This document shows, in pieces, positions 33,943-44,500 of a stretch of 64,000 nt of DNA. The first letter of the stretch is position 1; the number at the start of each line of letters is the position of its first letter. The stretch lies in contig CP074573.1 of the NCBI GenBank assembly GCA_018394295.1, positions 744,001 to 808,000 of the forward strand, read 5' to 3'. Source of the stretch: Mycoplasmatota bacterium. GTDB taxonomy: Bacteria; Bacillota_I; Bacilli_A; Haloplasmatales; Haloplasmataceae. The notes under the pieces were generated by a model. The model did not search any database. It was not told where the DNA came from and was given only the letters and a program-made list of their open reading frames with translations. The translations under genes were made by a program, and so were the position numbers.

Positions 33943-35085
33943 ATGGATAAACAACAAAATAAATTAAATAAAAAGAAATCTCGTAAATTATTAAAAGAAG
34001 CTTCTAGATATAGTTCTCAACAAATCAATAAGTATGAAAGACTTAAGAAAAGAGAAGTAACTAAAAAAGATGTTGTTACTGAGATGAAAGATGAAAACAA
34101 TATCCTTGAGATAGAAGATTTAAACACCTATTTTTTCACAGATATAGGTGTTGTAAAAGCAGTAGACGGTGTATCTTTCAATGTCCCAAAAGGTGCTACT
34201 GTTGGCGTAGTAGGTGAATCTGGATGTGGAAAGAGTGTAACATCATTATCAATCATGCGATTGGTTCAAGGTCCAACTGGACAAATAGTTAAAGGTGATA
34301 TCCGATTCCCATATGGCGATAAAATCATAAATCTTCGCACAGCACCAATGGAAGTCATAAGAAATATTCGCGGAAATGATATTGCGATGATATTTCAAGA
34401 ACCGATGACATCTTTAAATCCAGTATTTACTACTGGATATCAAATTGATGAGGTAATTAAAAACCATCATCCTGAATTAACTAAAAAGCAAATTAGACAA
34501 AAATCTATTGATATGTTAGATTTAGTTGGTATTTCTCGACCTAAAGGCATTTATAAAGCTTACCCACATGAATTATCAGGTGGAATGAGACAACGTGCTC
34601 TAATTGCGATGGCACTCGCTTGTGATCCTAAACTCATTATTGCCGATGAACCAACAACTGCTCTTGATGTGACGATTCAAGCGCAGGTATTAGATATATT
34701 ACGTGATTTAAAATCAAAAATAAATGCTTCTATTATCTTAATTACACATGATTTAGGTGTGGTCGCTGAAATGGCTGACTATGTAGTTGTTATGTATGCT
34801 GGAAGAATTATTGAACAAGGTACAGCAAGAGATATTTATAAAGATCCTAGACATCCTTATACGGTAGGTTTAATTAAGTCACGTCCAAATGCGATAGGGA
34901 AAGATGAAAAATTGTACTCAATTCCAGGACAAGTACCTAACCCAATTAATATGCCTAAATATTGTTACTTTAAAGATAGATGTAATCAATGTACTTCTAA
35001 GTGTAACGGGGATTATCCGGAGCTTACCCAAGTATCTCCAACACATTTTGTGGCATGTTGGAAGTATGAGGGAGGTAATGAGTAA
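33943..35085 (+). CDS. oppD: Oligopeptide ABC transporter ATP-binding protein OppD
   Basis: A 380-residue ATPase. Walker A is VGESGCGKSVTSL, the signature is LSGGMRQRALIAMALA and Walker B is LIIADEPTTALDV. The C-terminal OppD extension has a cysteine cluster (C-Y-F-K-D-R-C then C...C) that may hold an Fe-S cluster as in other Opp ATPases. The N-terminal 45 residues are an unusual lysine-rich extension. The stop overlaps the oppF start by one base. Confidence 0.94.
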   Translation: MDKQQNKLNKKKSRKLLKEASRYSSQQINKYERLKKREVTKKDVVTEMKDENNILEIEDLNTYFFTDIGVVKAVDGVSFNVPKGATVGVVGESGCGKSVTSLSIMRLVQGPTGQIVKGDIRFPYGDKIINLRTAPMEVIRNIRGNDIAMIFQEPMTSLNPVFTTGYQIDEVIKNHHPELTKKQIRQKSIDMLDLVGISRPKGIYKAYPHELSGGMRQRALIAMALACDPKLIIADEPTTALDVTIQAQVLDILRDLKSKINASIILITHDLGVVAEMADYVVVMYAGRIIEQGTARDIYKDPRHPYTVGLIKSRPNAIGKDEKLYSIPGQVPNPINMPKYCYFKDRCNQCTSKCNGDYPELTQVSPTHFVACWKYEGGNE

Positions 35086-36083
35086 TGGAAAACAAAAAAA
35101 ATATTTTAGAAGTTATTGATTTATACAAACATTTTCCTATTCGTGCAGGTGTTTTCCAACATGTTGTTGGGCAAGTAAAAGCAGTAGATGGAATCTCATT
35201 CTCAATAAAAGAAGGAGAAACCATGGGACTTGTTGGTGAATCTGGATGTGGTAAAACAACCATTGGAAGAACAATTTTAAGATTACACCAAGCAACAAAA
35301 GGAAAAGTTTTATATAAAGGAATCGATTTATTTAACTTAAAAAAGGAAGAATTACGAAAATTAAGACCTGAAATACAATTAATATTTCAAGATCCATATT
35401 CTTCATTATCACCAAGAATGCCAGTTGGTGAAATAATTGGTGAAGCTGTTAGAGAACATAATATAGTTCCTAGAGAAGAATATCGTAATTATATTATGAA
35501 AATTATGGCGGATTGTGGTTTACAACCACATCATATAGATAGATATCCGCATGAATTCTCTGGTGGACAAAGACAGAGAATTGGAATTGCAAGAGCATTA
35601 GCTTTAAAACCTAAATTTATTGTTTGTGATGAACCTGTATCAGCACTCGATGTTTCTATACAGGCACAAATTATTAATTTACTTAAGGATTTACAAAAAA
35701 AATATAACTTTACTTATTTATTCATATCTCATGACCTTTCTGTTGTAGAATATATTTCTGATTCTGTTGGTGTAATGTATTTAGGTAATATGGTTGAATA
35801 TGGTCCTAAGGAAAAAGTGTTTGCTAATCCACTTCATCCTTATACAGAAGCCTTATTCAGTGCGATACCAGTACCAGACCCAGATAAAAAACCAGACAGA
35901 ATTATATTAGAAGGTAATATTCCTAGTCCTGCAAACCCACCTAAGGGATGTAAGTTCCATACAAGATGTCAAAAAGCTATGGATATCTGTAAAACTGATA
36001 TTCCAAAGAGTATTGAAATGGAAGATGGACACTTTGTTTTATGTCATTTATTTGATGAACAAAATAAAAAAACTATAGAATAA
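35085..36083 (+). CDS. oppF: Oligopeptide ABC transporter ATP-binding protein OppF
   Basis: A 332-residue ATPase partner of OppD. Walker A is VGESGCGKTTIGRT, the signature FSGGQRQRIGIARALA and Walker B FIVCDEPVSALDV. The C-terminal extension ends with the FHTRCQKAMDIC cysteine segment of oligopeptide ATPases. GAGGGAGG precedes the ATG. No terminator follows directly, so the small gene at 36120 is probably co-transcribed. Confidence 0.94.
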   Translation: MENKKNILEVIDLYKHFPIRAGVFQHVVGQVKAVDGISFSIKEGETMGLVGESGCGKTTIGRTILRLHQATKGKVLYKGIDLFNLKKEELRKLRPEIQLIFQDPYSSLSPRMPVGEIIGEAVREHNIVPREEYRNYIMKIMADCGLQPHHIDRYPHEFSGGQRQRIGIARALALKPKFIVCDEPVSALDVSIQAQIINLLKDLQKKYNFTYLFISHDLSVVEYISDSVGVMYLGNMVEYGPKEKVFANPLHPYTEALFSAIPVPDPDKKPDRIILEGNIPSPANPPKGCKFHTRCQKAMDICKTDIPKSIEMEDGHFVLCHLFDEQNKKTIE

Positions 36084-36119
36084 TAGCGATATAAGTATTG
36101 TTTGAAGGAGAAAAAGCAT

Positions 36120-36386
36120 ATGGGAAAAGAAAGAAAGAAAAAGAAATTTGAAGATGACGGAAGAACAATTGCTAGTATGAATTTTGATTATATGGGAAAT
36201 ACTTATCGTACAAAAAATAAAAAAATAGACAATAAAAATCAAGCAAATAAAAGAGAGAATTTAAATATAACGAATAAAGAAAAATGGGCAATGATAAAAG
36301 CATTGTATCTTAAATTAATTCCAATTGTTTTGATTATATTCTTTTCTTTTTTCCTTGCGTTCTTTCTTTTAAGTTTGTTGTGGTAA
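36120..36386 (+). CDS. Small single-pass membrane protein of unknown function
   Basis: An 88-residue protein with a very basic N terminus (KERKKKKFEDDG), the segment DDGRTIASMNFDYMG, and a C-terminal membrane helix (about residues 66-88). Small proteins with a DDGRTIA-type motif and one helix are common in Bacillota, but I know no function for them. The ATG at 36120 follows AAGGAG. It ends the opp transcript before a terminator. Confidence 0.7.
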   Translation: MGKERKKKKFEDDGRTIASMNFDYMGNTYRTKNKKIDNKNQANKRENLNITNKEKWAMIKALYLKLIPIVLIIFFSFFLAFFLLSLLW

Positions 36387-36395
36387 TAATTATTT

Positions 36396-36426
36396 AAGGA
36401 ATCTGCAGAGCAGATTCTTTTTTTTA
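36396..36426 (+). terminator. Intrinsic terminator of the opp operon
   Basis: GAATCTG and CAGATTC around a five-base loop, followed by T8. It separates opp from the purine locus. Confidence 0.9.
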
Positions 36427-36449
36427 TAATGACTGAATTAAATATTTTA

Positions 36450-36502
36450 TTGAAATATACTTGAATGTTTTGTTATAATAAAAATAGATTAACTAGTCAA
36501 TC
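36450..36502 (+). promoter_or_regulatory. xdhA promoter with TetR-type operator
   Basis: TTGAAA at 36450-36455, an 18-base spacer and TATAAT at 36474-36479. Seven bases later comes the palindrome GATTAACTAGTCAATC (36487-36502; seven of eight base pairs match). From the TATAAT through the palindrome, 30 of 31 bases equal those before ygeW at 40274. The position over the transcription start suggests repression. Confidence 0.75.
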
Positions 36503-36522
36503 AACTTTTAGGGGAGGTAAAA

Positions 36523-38814
36523 ATGTCAAACAAAGTAATCGGTAAGAGTGTTAGTAGGCTTGATGCGTTAAGTAAGGTGACTGGTAAAGCGAAATACGCC
36601 GATGATTATTTTGAACGTGACATGCTAGTGGGGAAAGTATTAAGAAGCCCCCATGCTCATGCCATAATTAAAAATATTGATGTAAGTAAGGCAAAGGAAT
36701 TAGCAGGTGTTGAGGCAGTTATTACACATAAAGATTTACCTAAAATTAAGTTCGCAACAGCAGGTCATCCTTGGTCATTAGATGAAAATCATAGAGATGT
36801 GGAGGATAGACTAATTTTAACAGATAAGGCGCGTCACGTTGGGGATAGTATTGCTGCAGTTGTCGCTATTAATCCGTTAATAGCGGAGAAAGCACTAAAA
36901 TTAATTGAAGTCGAGTATGAAGTACTCCCTCATATTCTTGACCCAGAGAAAGCAATGGAGGAAGGTGCACCAGTAATACATGAGGAAAAACCAAATAATA
37001 TCATCAGTTCTTTTAGTCAAGAATACGGTGATGTTGATTATGATTTTCAAAATGCATCATATATTTTTGATGGTATCTATGAAACAAGTATTGTTCAGCA
37101 TTGTCATTTAGAAAACCATAGTGCCTATGCCTATAAGGATACTGATGGTCGTATTGTAATTGTTACTTCAACTCAAATTCCACATATTGTTAGAAGAATC
37201 GTAAGTCAAGCTTTGGGTATTTCATGGGGGAATGTAAGAGTCATTAAACCGTATATTGGTGGAGGATTTGGAAATAAACAAGATGTTGTTATTGAACCCT
37301 TAACTGTAGCCATGTCATTAGCTGTAAATGGAAGGCCTGTACGATATGCATTAACTCGTGAAGAATGTTTTATTGGGACAAGAACGCGACATGCGATAAA
37401 ATTCTATTTCAAGACAGCATTATCAAAAGAGAATAAATTAAAAGCAATAAAGATTAAGGCAATTTCAAATAATGGTGCCTATGCTTCTCATGGACATTCG
37501 ATTATTATGAGTGCTAGCAGTAAATTTAGACCATTATATAATTTTAAATCAGTTAAGGTAGAGCCAAAAACAGTGTATACAAATTTACCGACAGCAGGTG
37601 CTATGCGAGCATATGGTGTACCACAAATCTTTTTTGCCTTAGAAAGTCACTTAGATGATATCGCAAGAAAACTTAACTTAGATCCAATTGAACTTAGAAA
37701 GCAAAATTTAATTAGTGTAGGTCATGTGGATCCACTTACAAATATTACAGTTCGTTCATGTGGTATTCGAGAATGTATTCAAAAAGGAAAAGAATTAATA
37801 AAATGGGATGAGAAGAAAAAACAATATCAAAATCAAGAAGGAGAAGTAAAAAAAGGTTTAGGGATGGCTTGTTTTAGTTATTTTTCTGGCACACACCCTG
37901 TTGGTTTAGAACTTTCTGGTGCAAGAATAATTATGAATCAAGATGGTTCCATCCAACTACAAGTTGGTGCAACAGAAATTGGACAAGGAAGTGATACAGT
38001 TTTTGCACAAATGGCAGCTGAAGTAATCGGAATACCAATTAGTATGGTTCGAATTGTTTCAACGCAAGATACGGATATTACACCTTTTGATACGGGAGCT
38101 TATGCCTCTAGACAAACCTATATAACAGGGGCTGCAGTGAAAAAGGCAGCTTTAGAAATTAGGGAGAAGGTATTAAACATAGCTAGTAAATCCTCTGGAC
38201 TAGCGAAAGATGCACTAGATATTGTCAACGCAAAGATAGTTGAGAAGAAATTAGGTACAATAATTTGTCCTTTACAAGATATTGCAATGGCATCTTATTA
38301 TGACAGAATGAGTGCTGAACCGATAACAAGTGATATATCTGTTAATGTAAGAACAAATTCAGTCGCATATGGTGTCACCTTTGTTGAAGTATCTGTAGAT
38401 ATGATAACAGGTAAAATTGAAATTCTTGAAATATATAATGTTCATGATTCAGGTGTTATTATTAATCCTAAACTTGCTGAAGGGCAGGTACAAGGTGGTG
38501 TGAGTATGGCTTTAGGTTACGCTTTGTCAGAAAAGATGCTTTTTGATGAGAAAACAGGTAGACCACTTAATCATAACTTGTTAGATTATAAATTACAGAC
38601 AATTTTAGATACACCTAAAATTGGTGTGGATTTTGTAGAGACTTACGAAGCAACCGGATCATTTGGCCAAAAATCATTAGGAGAAAACCCTACCATATCC
38701 CCTGCACCAGCCATACGTAATGCTGTTTTAGATGCAACAGGTGTAGCGTTTAATAAGATTCCGATGAATCCACAAGCAGTATTTGAAAAATTTAAAGATG
38801 AAGGATTACTATAA
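36523..38814 (+). CDS. xdhA: Xanthine dehydrogenase-family molybdenum subunit
   Basis: A 763-residue large subunit that binds the molybdopterin cofactor and hydroxylates a heteroaromatic ring, most likely xanthine or hypoxanthine given the neighbours. Domain I opens with SVSRLDALSKVTGKAKYADD. Cofactor-binding segments are IGGGFGNKQDVV, GAMRAYGVPQ, and GATEIGQGSDTVFAQM. The active-site glutamate is Glu721 in KSLGENPTISPAPA. The FAD and 2Fe-2S subunits follow at once, completing a three-subunit enzyme. GGGGAGG precedes the ATG. The exact substrate cannot be read from sequence. Confidence 0.9.
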   Translation: MSNKVIGKSVSRLDALSKVTGKAKYADDYFERDMLVGKVLRSPHAHAIIKNIDVSKAKELAGVEAVITHKDLPKIKFATAGHPWSLDENHRDVEDRLILTDKARHVGDSIAAVVAINPLIAEKALKLIEVEYEVLPHILDPEKAMEEGAPVIHEEKPNNIISSFSQEYGDVDYDFQNASYIFDGIYETSIVQHCHLENHSAYAYKDTDGRIVIVTSTQIPHIVRRIVSQALGISWGNVRVIKPYIGGGFGNKQDVVIEPLTVAMSLAVNGRPVRYALTREECFIGTRTRHAIKFYFKTALSKENKLKAIKIKAISNNGAYASHGHSIIMSASSKFRPLYNFKSVKVEPKTVYTNLPTAGAMRAYGVPQIFFALESHLDDIARKLNLDPIELRKQNLISVGHVDPLTNITVRSCGIRECIQKGKELIKWDEKKKQYQNQEGEVKKGLGMACFSYFSGTHPVGLELSGARIIMNQDGSIQLQVGATEIGQGSDTVFAQMAAEVIGIPISMVRIVSTQDTDITPFDTGAYASRQTYITGAAVKKAALEIREKVLNIASKSSGLAKDALDIVNAKIVEKKLGTIICPLQDIAMASYYDRMSAEPITSDISVNVRTNSVAYGVTFVEVSVDMITGKIEILEIYNVHDSGVIINPKLAEGQVQGGVSMALGYALSEKMLFDEKTGRPLNHNLLDYKLQTILDTPKIGVDFVETYEATGSFGQKSLGENPTISPAPAIRNAVLDATGVAFNKIPMNPQAVFEKFKDEGLL

Positions 38815-38828
38815 AGGAGAGGATAAAA

Positions 38829-39710
38829 ATGTTTAATATTAAAAATATACTAGAACCAACAACACTAAGTGAAGCATTGAAAATGTATGGTAGTAATCCT
38901 AATTTAAAGATTATTGCTGGTGGAAGCGATGTGTTAATTCATCTTCATCATGGAAAACTAAGTGATGTAGAATTATTAAGTCTTAGAAATATAAAAAGCT
39001 TAGAAACTATAAAAGAATTAGATGATGGGTCTATTTCAATCGGTCCAATGGCTACATTTTCACATATTTTCAAATCAGAAATTATAAATTGTAACTTACC
39101 AATATTAGCAGAGGCTGCAGTTTCTATGGGAGGACCTCAAATTAGAAATATTGCGACAATAGGTGGAAATATTTGTAATGGTGCGGTATCAGCAGATAGT
39201 GTCCCTGCATTGTTTTCATTAAATGCCATGCTAAAATTAGAAAGTCCAGATGGGGTTAGAATCGTTTCAATTCATGATTTTTATGAGGGACCAGGAAAAG
39301 TTAAATTGCACCATAAAGAAATATTAACTAATATTATTATCACAAAAGATAATTATCATGAGATGCATGGAAAATATATTAAATTTAGTAACAGAAAAGC
39401 CATGGACATTGCGATGCTAAGTGTTGCAGTATTATGCAAGATAAAGGAAAATAAATTCATTGATTTAAGAATCGCATTAGGTGTTAGTGCACCAACTCCA
39501 ATAAGATGTAAAGAAGCTGAAAAATTTGCGATAGGAAAATGTGTGGAAGAAGAAACTATTAAAGAAATAGGAAGTTATGCGTTAAAAGCAGCTAGCCCTA
39601 GAAATTCATGGCGTGGATCTAAAGCCTATAGAGAACACTTAATAAAAGTATTAACACAGCGTGCAATAAAAGAAGTAATTAAAGAATTGGAGGGGATCAA
39701 TATTGAGTGA
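38829..39710 (+). CDS. xdhB: Xanthine dehydrogenase-family FAD subunit
   Basis: A 293-residue FAD-binding subunit that passes electrons from the 2Fe-2S subunit to NAD+ or another acceptor. FAD motifs are IIAGGSDVLIHLHHG near residue 30 and RNIATIGGNICNGAVSADS near residue 105. The CO-dehydrogenase flavoprotein C-terminal domain follows (SAPTPIRCKEAE). The start is preceded by AAAGGAGAGG, 14 bases after the large subunit; the end overlaps the 2Fe-2S gene by eight bases. Confidence 0.92.
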   Translation: MFNIKNILEPTTLSEALKMYGSNPNLKIIAGGSDVLIHLHHGKLSDVELLSLRNIKSLETIKELDDGSISIGPMATFSHIFKSEIINCNLPILAEAAVSMGGPQIRNIATIGGNICNGAVSADSVPALFSLNAMLKLESPDGVRIVSIHDFYEGPGKVKLHHKEILTNIIITKDNYHEMHGKYIKFSNRKAMDIAMLSVAVLCKIKENKFIDLRIALGVSAPTPIRCKEAEKFAIGKCVEEETIKEIGSYALKAASPRNSWRGSKAYREHLIKVLTQRAIKEVIKELEGINIE

Positions 39711-40179
39711 AGCAAATATGAAGAAAATTAAGATGAATGTGAATGAAAAATTATATGAAATAGAAGTTGATATTAGAGAATCTTTACTTGATGTCCTACG
39801 AAATAAACTCCATTTTACAGGTGTAAAACAGGGATGTTCGGTAGGAGAATGTGGGGCATGTACTGTTTTAGTAGATGGCATTGCGGTTGATTCTTGTATA
39901 TATTTAGCTGTTTGGGCAGATGGTAAAACGATTAAAACGATAGAAGGTGTTGAAAAAGATGGAAAGATATCTAAAGTTCAACAAGCTTTTATTGATGAGG
40001 GCGCGATTCAATGTGGATTTTGTACGCCAGGACTTGTTATGACAACTACAGCACTAGTAGATAGTGATAAAGATTATAGTGATGAGGAAATTAAAAGAGA
40101 AATATCTGGGCATTTTTGTCGATGTACAGGTTATCAGAAAATATTTAATGCAGTTAAGAAATCATTAAAGGATAAATAA
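39703..40179 (+). CDS. xdhC: Xanthine dehydrogenase-family 2Fe-2S subunit
   Basis: A 158-residue subunit with two [2Fe-2S] clusters: a plant-ferredoxin type (GCSVGECGACTV, Cys45, 50, 53, 65) and the second in QCGFCTPG plus CRCTGYQK. It shuttles electrons from molybdenum to FAD. I use the TTG at 39703 because GGAGGGG lies seven bases before it; the ATG at 39718 is too far from that site. A terminator follows the stop, closing the xdhABC operon. Confidence 0.92.
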   Translation: MSEANMKKIKMNVNEKLYEIEVDIRESLLDVLRNKLHFTGVKQGCSVGECGACTVLVDGIAVDSCIYLAVWADGKTIKTIEGVEKDGKISKVQQAFIDEGAIQCGFCTPGLVMTTTALVDSDKDYSDEEIKREISGHFCRCTGYQKIFNAVKKSLKDK

Positions 40180-40180
40180 G

Positions 40181-40204
40181 AGTCATCATTGATGACTTTT
40201 TTTT
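40181..40204 (+). terminator. Intrinsic terminator of the xdhABC operon
   Basis: AGTCATC and GATGACT around ATT, followed by T8. It begins at the xdhC stop codon. Confidence 0.88.
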
Positions 40205-40255
40205 GATGGTTTATAATAAAAAATTCTAAATATAGCGAAAACTTTTATACAAGTA

Positions 40256-40302
40256 TTGACAATAAAAGGACCCTATAATAAAATTAGATTAACTAGTCAA
40301 TC
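40256..40302 (+). promoter_or_regulatory. ygeW promoter with TetR-type operator
   Basis: TTGACA at 40256-40261 with TAAAAT 17 bases on (40279-40284); TATAAT at 40274-40279 is the part shared with the xdhA promoter. The palindrome GATTAACTAGTCAATC is at 40287-40302, identical to the one before xdhA. Confidence 0.78.
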
Positions 40303-40327
40303 AAATTTTTAGTATGAGGTGATAATT

Positions 40328-41524
40328 ATGAAGGAGTTAAAAAATTTAATTAGTCAATTAGAAAAATTAAATCATCAAAACATGTATAATAATGATTTTT
40401 TATTAACATGGGAAAAAACAGATGATGAAATTCAATCTGTATTTAAAGTAGCTGAAATACTACGTCATATGAGAGAAAATAATATTTCTCCGAAGATATT
40501 TGATAGTGGTTTAGGAATATCAGTATTCCGTGATAATTCTACAAGAACAAGATTTAGTTTTGCTAGTGCATGTAATTTATTAGGTTTAGAAGTTCAAGAC
40601 CTAGATGAAAAAAAATCGCAAATTGCTCATGGAGAAACGGTTCGTGAAACAGCTAATATGATTTCTTTTATGGCTGATGTGATTGGGATTAGAGATGATA
40701 TGTTTATTGGAAAAGGAAATGCTTATATGCGTAAGGTTTCGCAATCTGTACAGGAAGGTTTTGAGGATAATGTTTTAAATCAGCGACCTACCCTTGTTAA
40801 CTTGCAATGTGATATAGATCATCCAACTCAGACAATGGCAGATATGCTTCATTTAATTAATCATTTTGGAGGAGTTGAAAATCTTAAAGGGAAAAAGATA
40901 GCTATGACATGGGCTTACTCGCCATCATATGGGAAACCATTATCTGTTCCTCAAGGAGTTATAGGACTAATGACAAGAATGGGGATGGAGGTAACACTAG
41001 CACATCCAAAGGGATATGATTTAATGCCAGAAGTTGAAGAAATAGCGAAGAAAAATGCAGAATCTACTGGAGGAAAATTTATTAAAACAAATTCAATGAA
41101 AGAGGCTTTTGTTAATGCTGATATTGTATATCCAAAAAGTTGGGCGCCTTTTGCAGCGATGGAAAAAAGAACTAGATTAAATGGTGAAGGTAAGTTTGAT
41201 GAAATTAAGACACTTGAAAAAGAATTATTAGCACAAAATGCAAACCATTTAGATTGGGAATGTACCGAGGATTTAATGAAATGCACGAAAGATGGTCAAG
41301 CGTTATACTTACATTGCCTTCCTGCTGATATTACAGGTGTTAGTTGCGGACATGGAGAAGTAGCAGCATCGGTTTTTGAGCGTTATCGTACGCCATTATA
41401 TCGTCAAGCAGGTTATAAGCCATATATTATAGCTGCTATGATATTTTTAAGTAAGGTGAAAAATCCAATTAAAACAGCAGAAATGATTTTAGATAGAAAT
41501 AAAGAAAGATTTTCTGGAAAATAG
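40328..41524 (+). CDS. ygeW: YgeW, putative carbamoyltransferase of purine catabolism
   Basis: A 398-residue relative of aspartate and ornithine carbamoyltransferases. The carbamoyl phosphate motif is FRDNSTRTRFSF (residues 68-78), with HPTQTMADML and the later HCLPADITG. In the ygeW/ygfK/ssnA/hyuA gene set it is thought to act on a carbamoylated ring-opening product, releasing carbamoyl phosphate, but the reaction is not firmly established. I chose the ATG at 40328, six bases after GAGGTG; a GTG at 40319 overlaps that site. No carbamate kinase gene is in the window. Confidence 0.92.
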   Translation: MKELKNLISQLEKLNHQNMYNNDFLLTWEKTDDEIQSVFKVAEILRHMRENNISPKIFDSGLGISVFRDNSTRTRFSFASACNLLGLEVQDLDEKKSQIAHGETVRETANMISFMADVIGIRDDMFIGKGNAYMRKVSQSVQEGFEDNVLNQRPTLVNLQCDIDHPTQTMADMLHLINHFGGVENLKGKKIAMTWAYSPSYGKPLSVPQGVIGLMTRMGMEVTLAHPKGYDLMPEVEEIAKKNAESTGGKFIKTNSMKEAFVNADIVYPKSWAPFAAMEKRTRLNGEGKFDEIKTLEKELLAQNANHLDWECTEDLMKCTKDGQALYLHCLPADITGVSCGHGEVAASVFERYRTPLYRQAGYKPYIIAAMIFLSKVKNPIKTAEMILDRNKERFSGK

Positions 41525-41573
41525 AATTAATGTTTTTAAGGGTTATATGAACTATTTTGAGAGGATGATGATT

Positions 41574-44500
41574 ATGAGTGATAAGATGCGTCCAATAAGT
41601 TTTGAGAAAATGGTTATATGGATTCTAAAAGAATTTAGTGAACAAGAAACAATTTTTGGAATTCATAAAAATAAGTTCTATAGATATAATAATGAAAAAA
41701 AGATTAAGTTGTTTGGTGATACATTAGCAACAATAATTGGTCCTGCCGCAGGTCCGAATTCTCAATTAGCACAAAATATTGTTGTTAGTTATTTAACAGG
41801 CTCACGGTTCATTGAACTAAAAACAGTTCAAATACTTGATGGAGAGGATTTACCAGTTTCAAAACCTTGTATTTTAGCATCAGATGAGTGCTATAATGTG
41901 GAATGGTCCACTGAATTAACTGTGCAAGGTGCATTTGATGAATATATAAAAGCTTGGTTTTTATTACATGTATTAATGAGAGAACTTAAAATAAGCCAAG
42001 AAAGAGACTTTATGTTTAATATGAGTGTTGGGTATGACTTAGAAGGAATCAAGAGTCCTAAAATTGATGGTTTTATTGAGGGAATGAAAAATGCTTCAGA
42101 GACAAAAATATGGAAAGAGTGTTATAATTTTCTTACTTCTCATATAGAGTTGTTTACTCATTTTACAATCGATGATTTGATGCATGTTTCACCGATTATT
42201 TCACCATCAATTACTTTATCAACGCTTCATGGTTGTCCTCCCCAAGAAATTGAAAGAATTGTAAATTATTTAATAAAAGACAAACATTTACATACTTTTA
42301 TAAAAATGAATCCAACATTACTAGGTGAAAAATTTGTTCGAGATACATTAGATGAAATGGGCTATGATTACATCAAATTAAATGCTCATCATTTTCAAAA
42401 CGACTTAAAATATAATGATGGGGTAGCGATGCTCAAACGTTTAATAGCTTTAGCGAAAGATATGGATTTAGAGGTAGGGGTTAAATTAACCAACACATTA
42501 CCAGTTAAAGTGTTAAATGAAGAGTTACCAGGTGATGAAATGTATATGTCAGGTCGGTCACTTTATCCGCTCACAATCACATTAGCGAGTCTGTTAGCGA
42601 AAGATTTTGCTGGTATTCTTAGAATTTCTTATTCAGGTGGGGCTGATTATTTTAATATTGATAAAATACATGAAACTGGAATCGCTCCAATTACTTTCGC
42701 AACAACCATTTTAAAACCAGGTGGTTATGAAAGAATTACTCAATTGGTTTATAAATTAGAGGATATAGATAGTTACTCTTTAATTAATACAAAAAAGCTT
42801 GAACAATTAGCGAAACAGGCTTTAAATGATGTTCATCATCTGAAAACTTTTAGACCAGCTGAAAATCGATTGCTTGATTTAAAACTTCCATTGTATGATT
42901 GTTTTATTGCACCTTGTACAAATGGATGCCCAGTTAATCATCAAATTCCAGAATATATCGCTTTAGTGGGTGAAAAAAAATATGATGAAGCCTTTTCTAT
43001 CATTGTAAAGGACAATGCTTCACCATTTATAACAGGTACAATTTGTGATCATCAGTGTCAGTATAAATGTAGTCGTCTAGATTATGATCAATCGGTTGAA
43101 ATTCGAAATATGAAAAAGATGGCTGTTTTAAATGCTCAAGATGGGTTTATTGAAAAGCTTAAACCGGTTAATTTAAGAAGTAGTAAAAAAGTTGTGGTTA
43201 TTGGTGCTGGTCCTGCTGGCCTTTCATGTGCTTTGTTTTTAAGAAGAAATGGATTAGATGTAACCGTTATGGAAAAAAGAGATAAACCTTATGGAATGGT
43301 TGAATACCTTATACCAAACTTTAGAATATCTCAAGAAGCCATTGATAAAGACTTTGAACTTGTAAAACGTCAGGGGGTTAAATTTTTATTCGGATGTAAT
43401 GAAAACTATAACATTGAATCATTAAAAAATACTTACGATTATATTATATTAGCAACAGGTGCATGGATTCCTAGACAAATTGATTTAATTGAAGGTAAAG
43501 AAAAAGCAATCAGTGCGATTTCTTTCTTGGAAAAATTCAAGGCTGATAAGGAAAATATTCATTTAGGAAAACAGGTGTGTATTATCGGTGGTGGAGATGT
43601 TGCGATAGATGCAGCCAGATGTGCTAAGCGGGTTTCCGGTGTTAAAGGAGTTTCTATTGTTTATAGAAGAATAAAAGCCTTAATGCCAGCTAGTAAGGAA
43701 GAAATAAACTTAGCGTTATCAGATGGTATAGTGATAAAAGAGTTATTATCTCCTGTATCAATTAAAGAAGGAAAACTTGCGTGTTACCAAATGGTATTAG
43801 GTGAACCCGATGCTTCAGGAAGAAGAAGACCAGAGCCAACAGAAGAAAAGGTATTAATGGATGCAGATACAGTAATTGTAGCGATTGGAGAAAGTATTGA
43901 TGGTAATATATTAAAATCTAATGGAATTGATTTAAATGGGTTAGGTTTTCCAAAAATCAATGAAAATAATGAAACAAATATAGCGAATGTATTTGTGGCT
44001 GGAGATATGAAAAAAGGACCAGCCACTGTTGTGAAATCAATCGCAGATGGAAAACTTGTTTCAAAAGTGATTTTAAATAAAGAAGGATTAACACATGACT
44101 TTTATAAGGTAAACATATCTGTAAATGAACAATTATTATATGAACGAAAAGGCATTTTATGTGACCCTATAAATAGTGAAACTGAATCAAAAAGGTGTTT
44201 ATCATGTCAAAAGATTTGTGAATTATGCGTTGATGTTTGTCCTAATCGAGCAAATATCGTCATTCAGGTTGATGAGGTTTTTAATAAAAGACATCAGATT
44301 ATACATATTGATGGAATGTGTAATGAGTGTGGTAATTGTGGTGTATTCTGTCCATATGAAGGTAATCCTTATCAAAATAAGATGACTGTTTTTTGGGATG
44401 AGTCAGATTTTAATACAAGTTCAAACTGTGGGTTTATCGTTATTAATCAAGAAATAGGCCAATGTAAAGTTAGAAAAGAAGATGGAAGGGTTGTAAATTA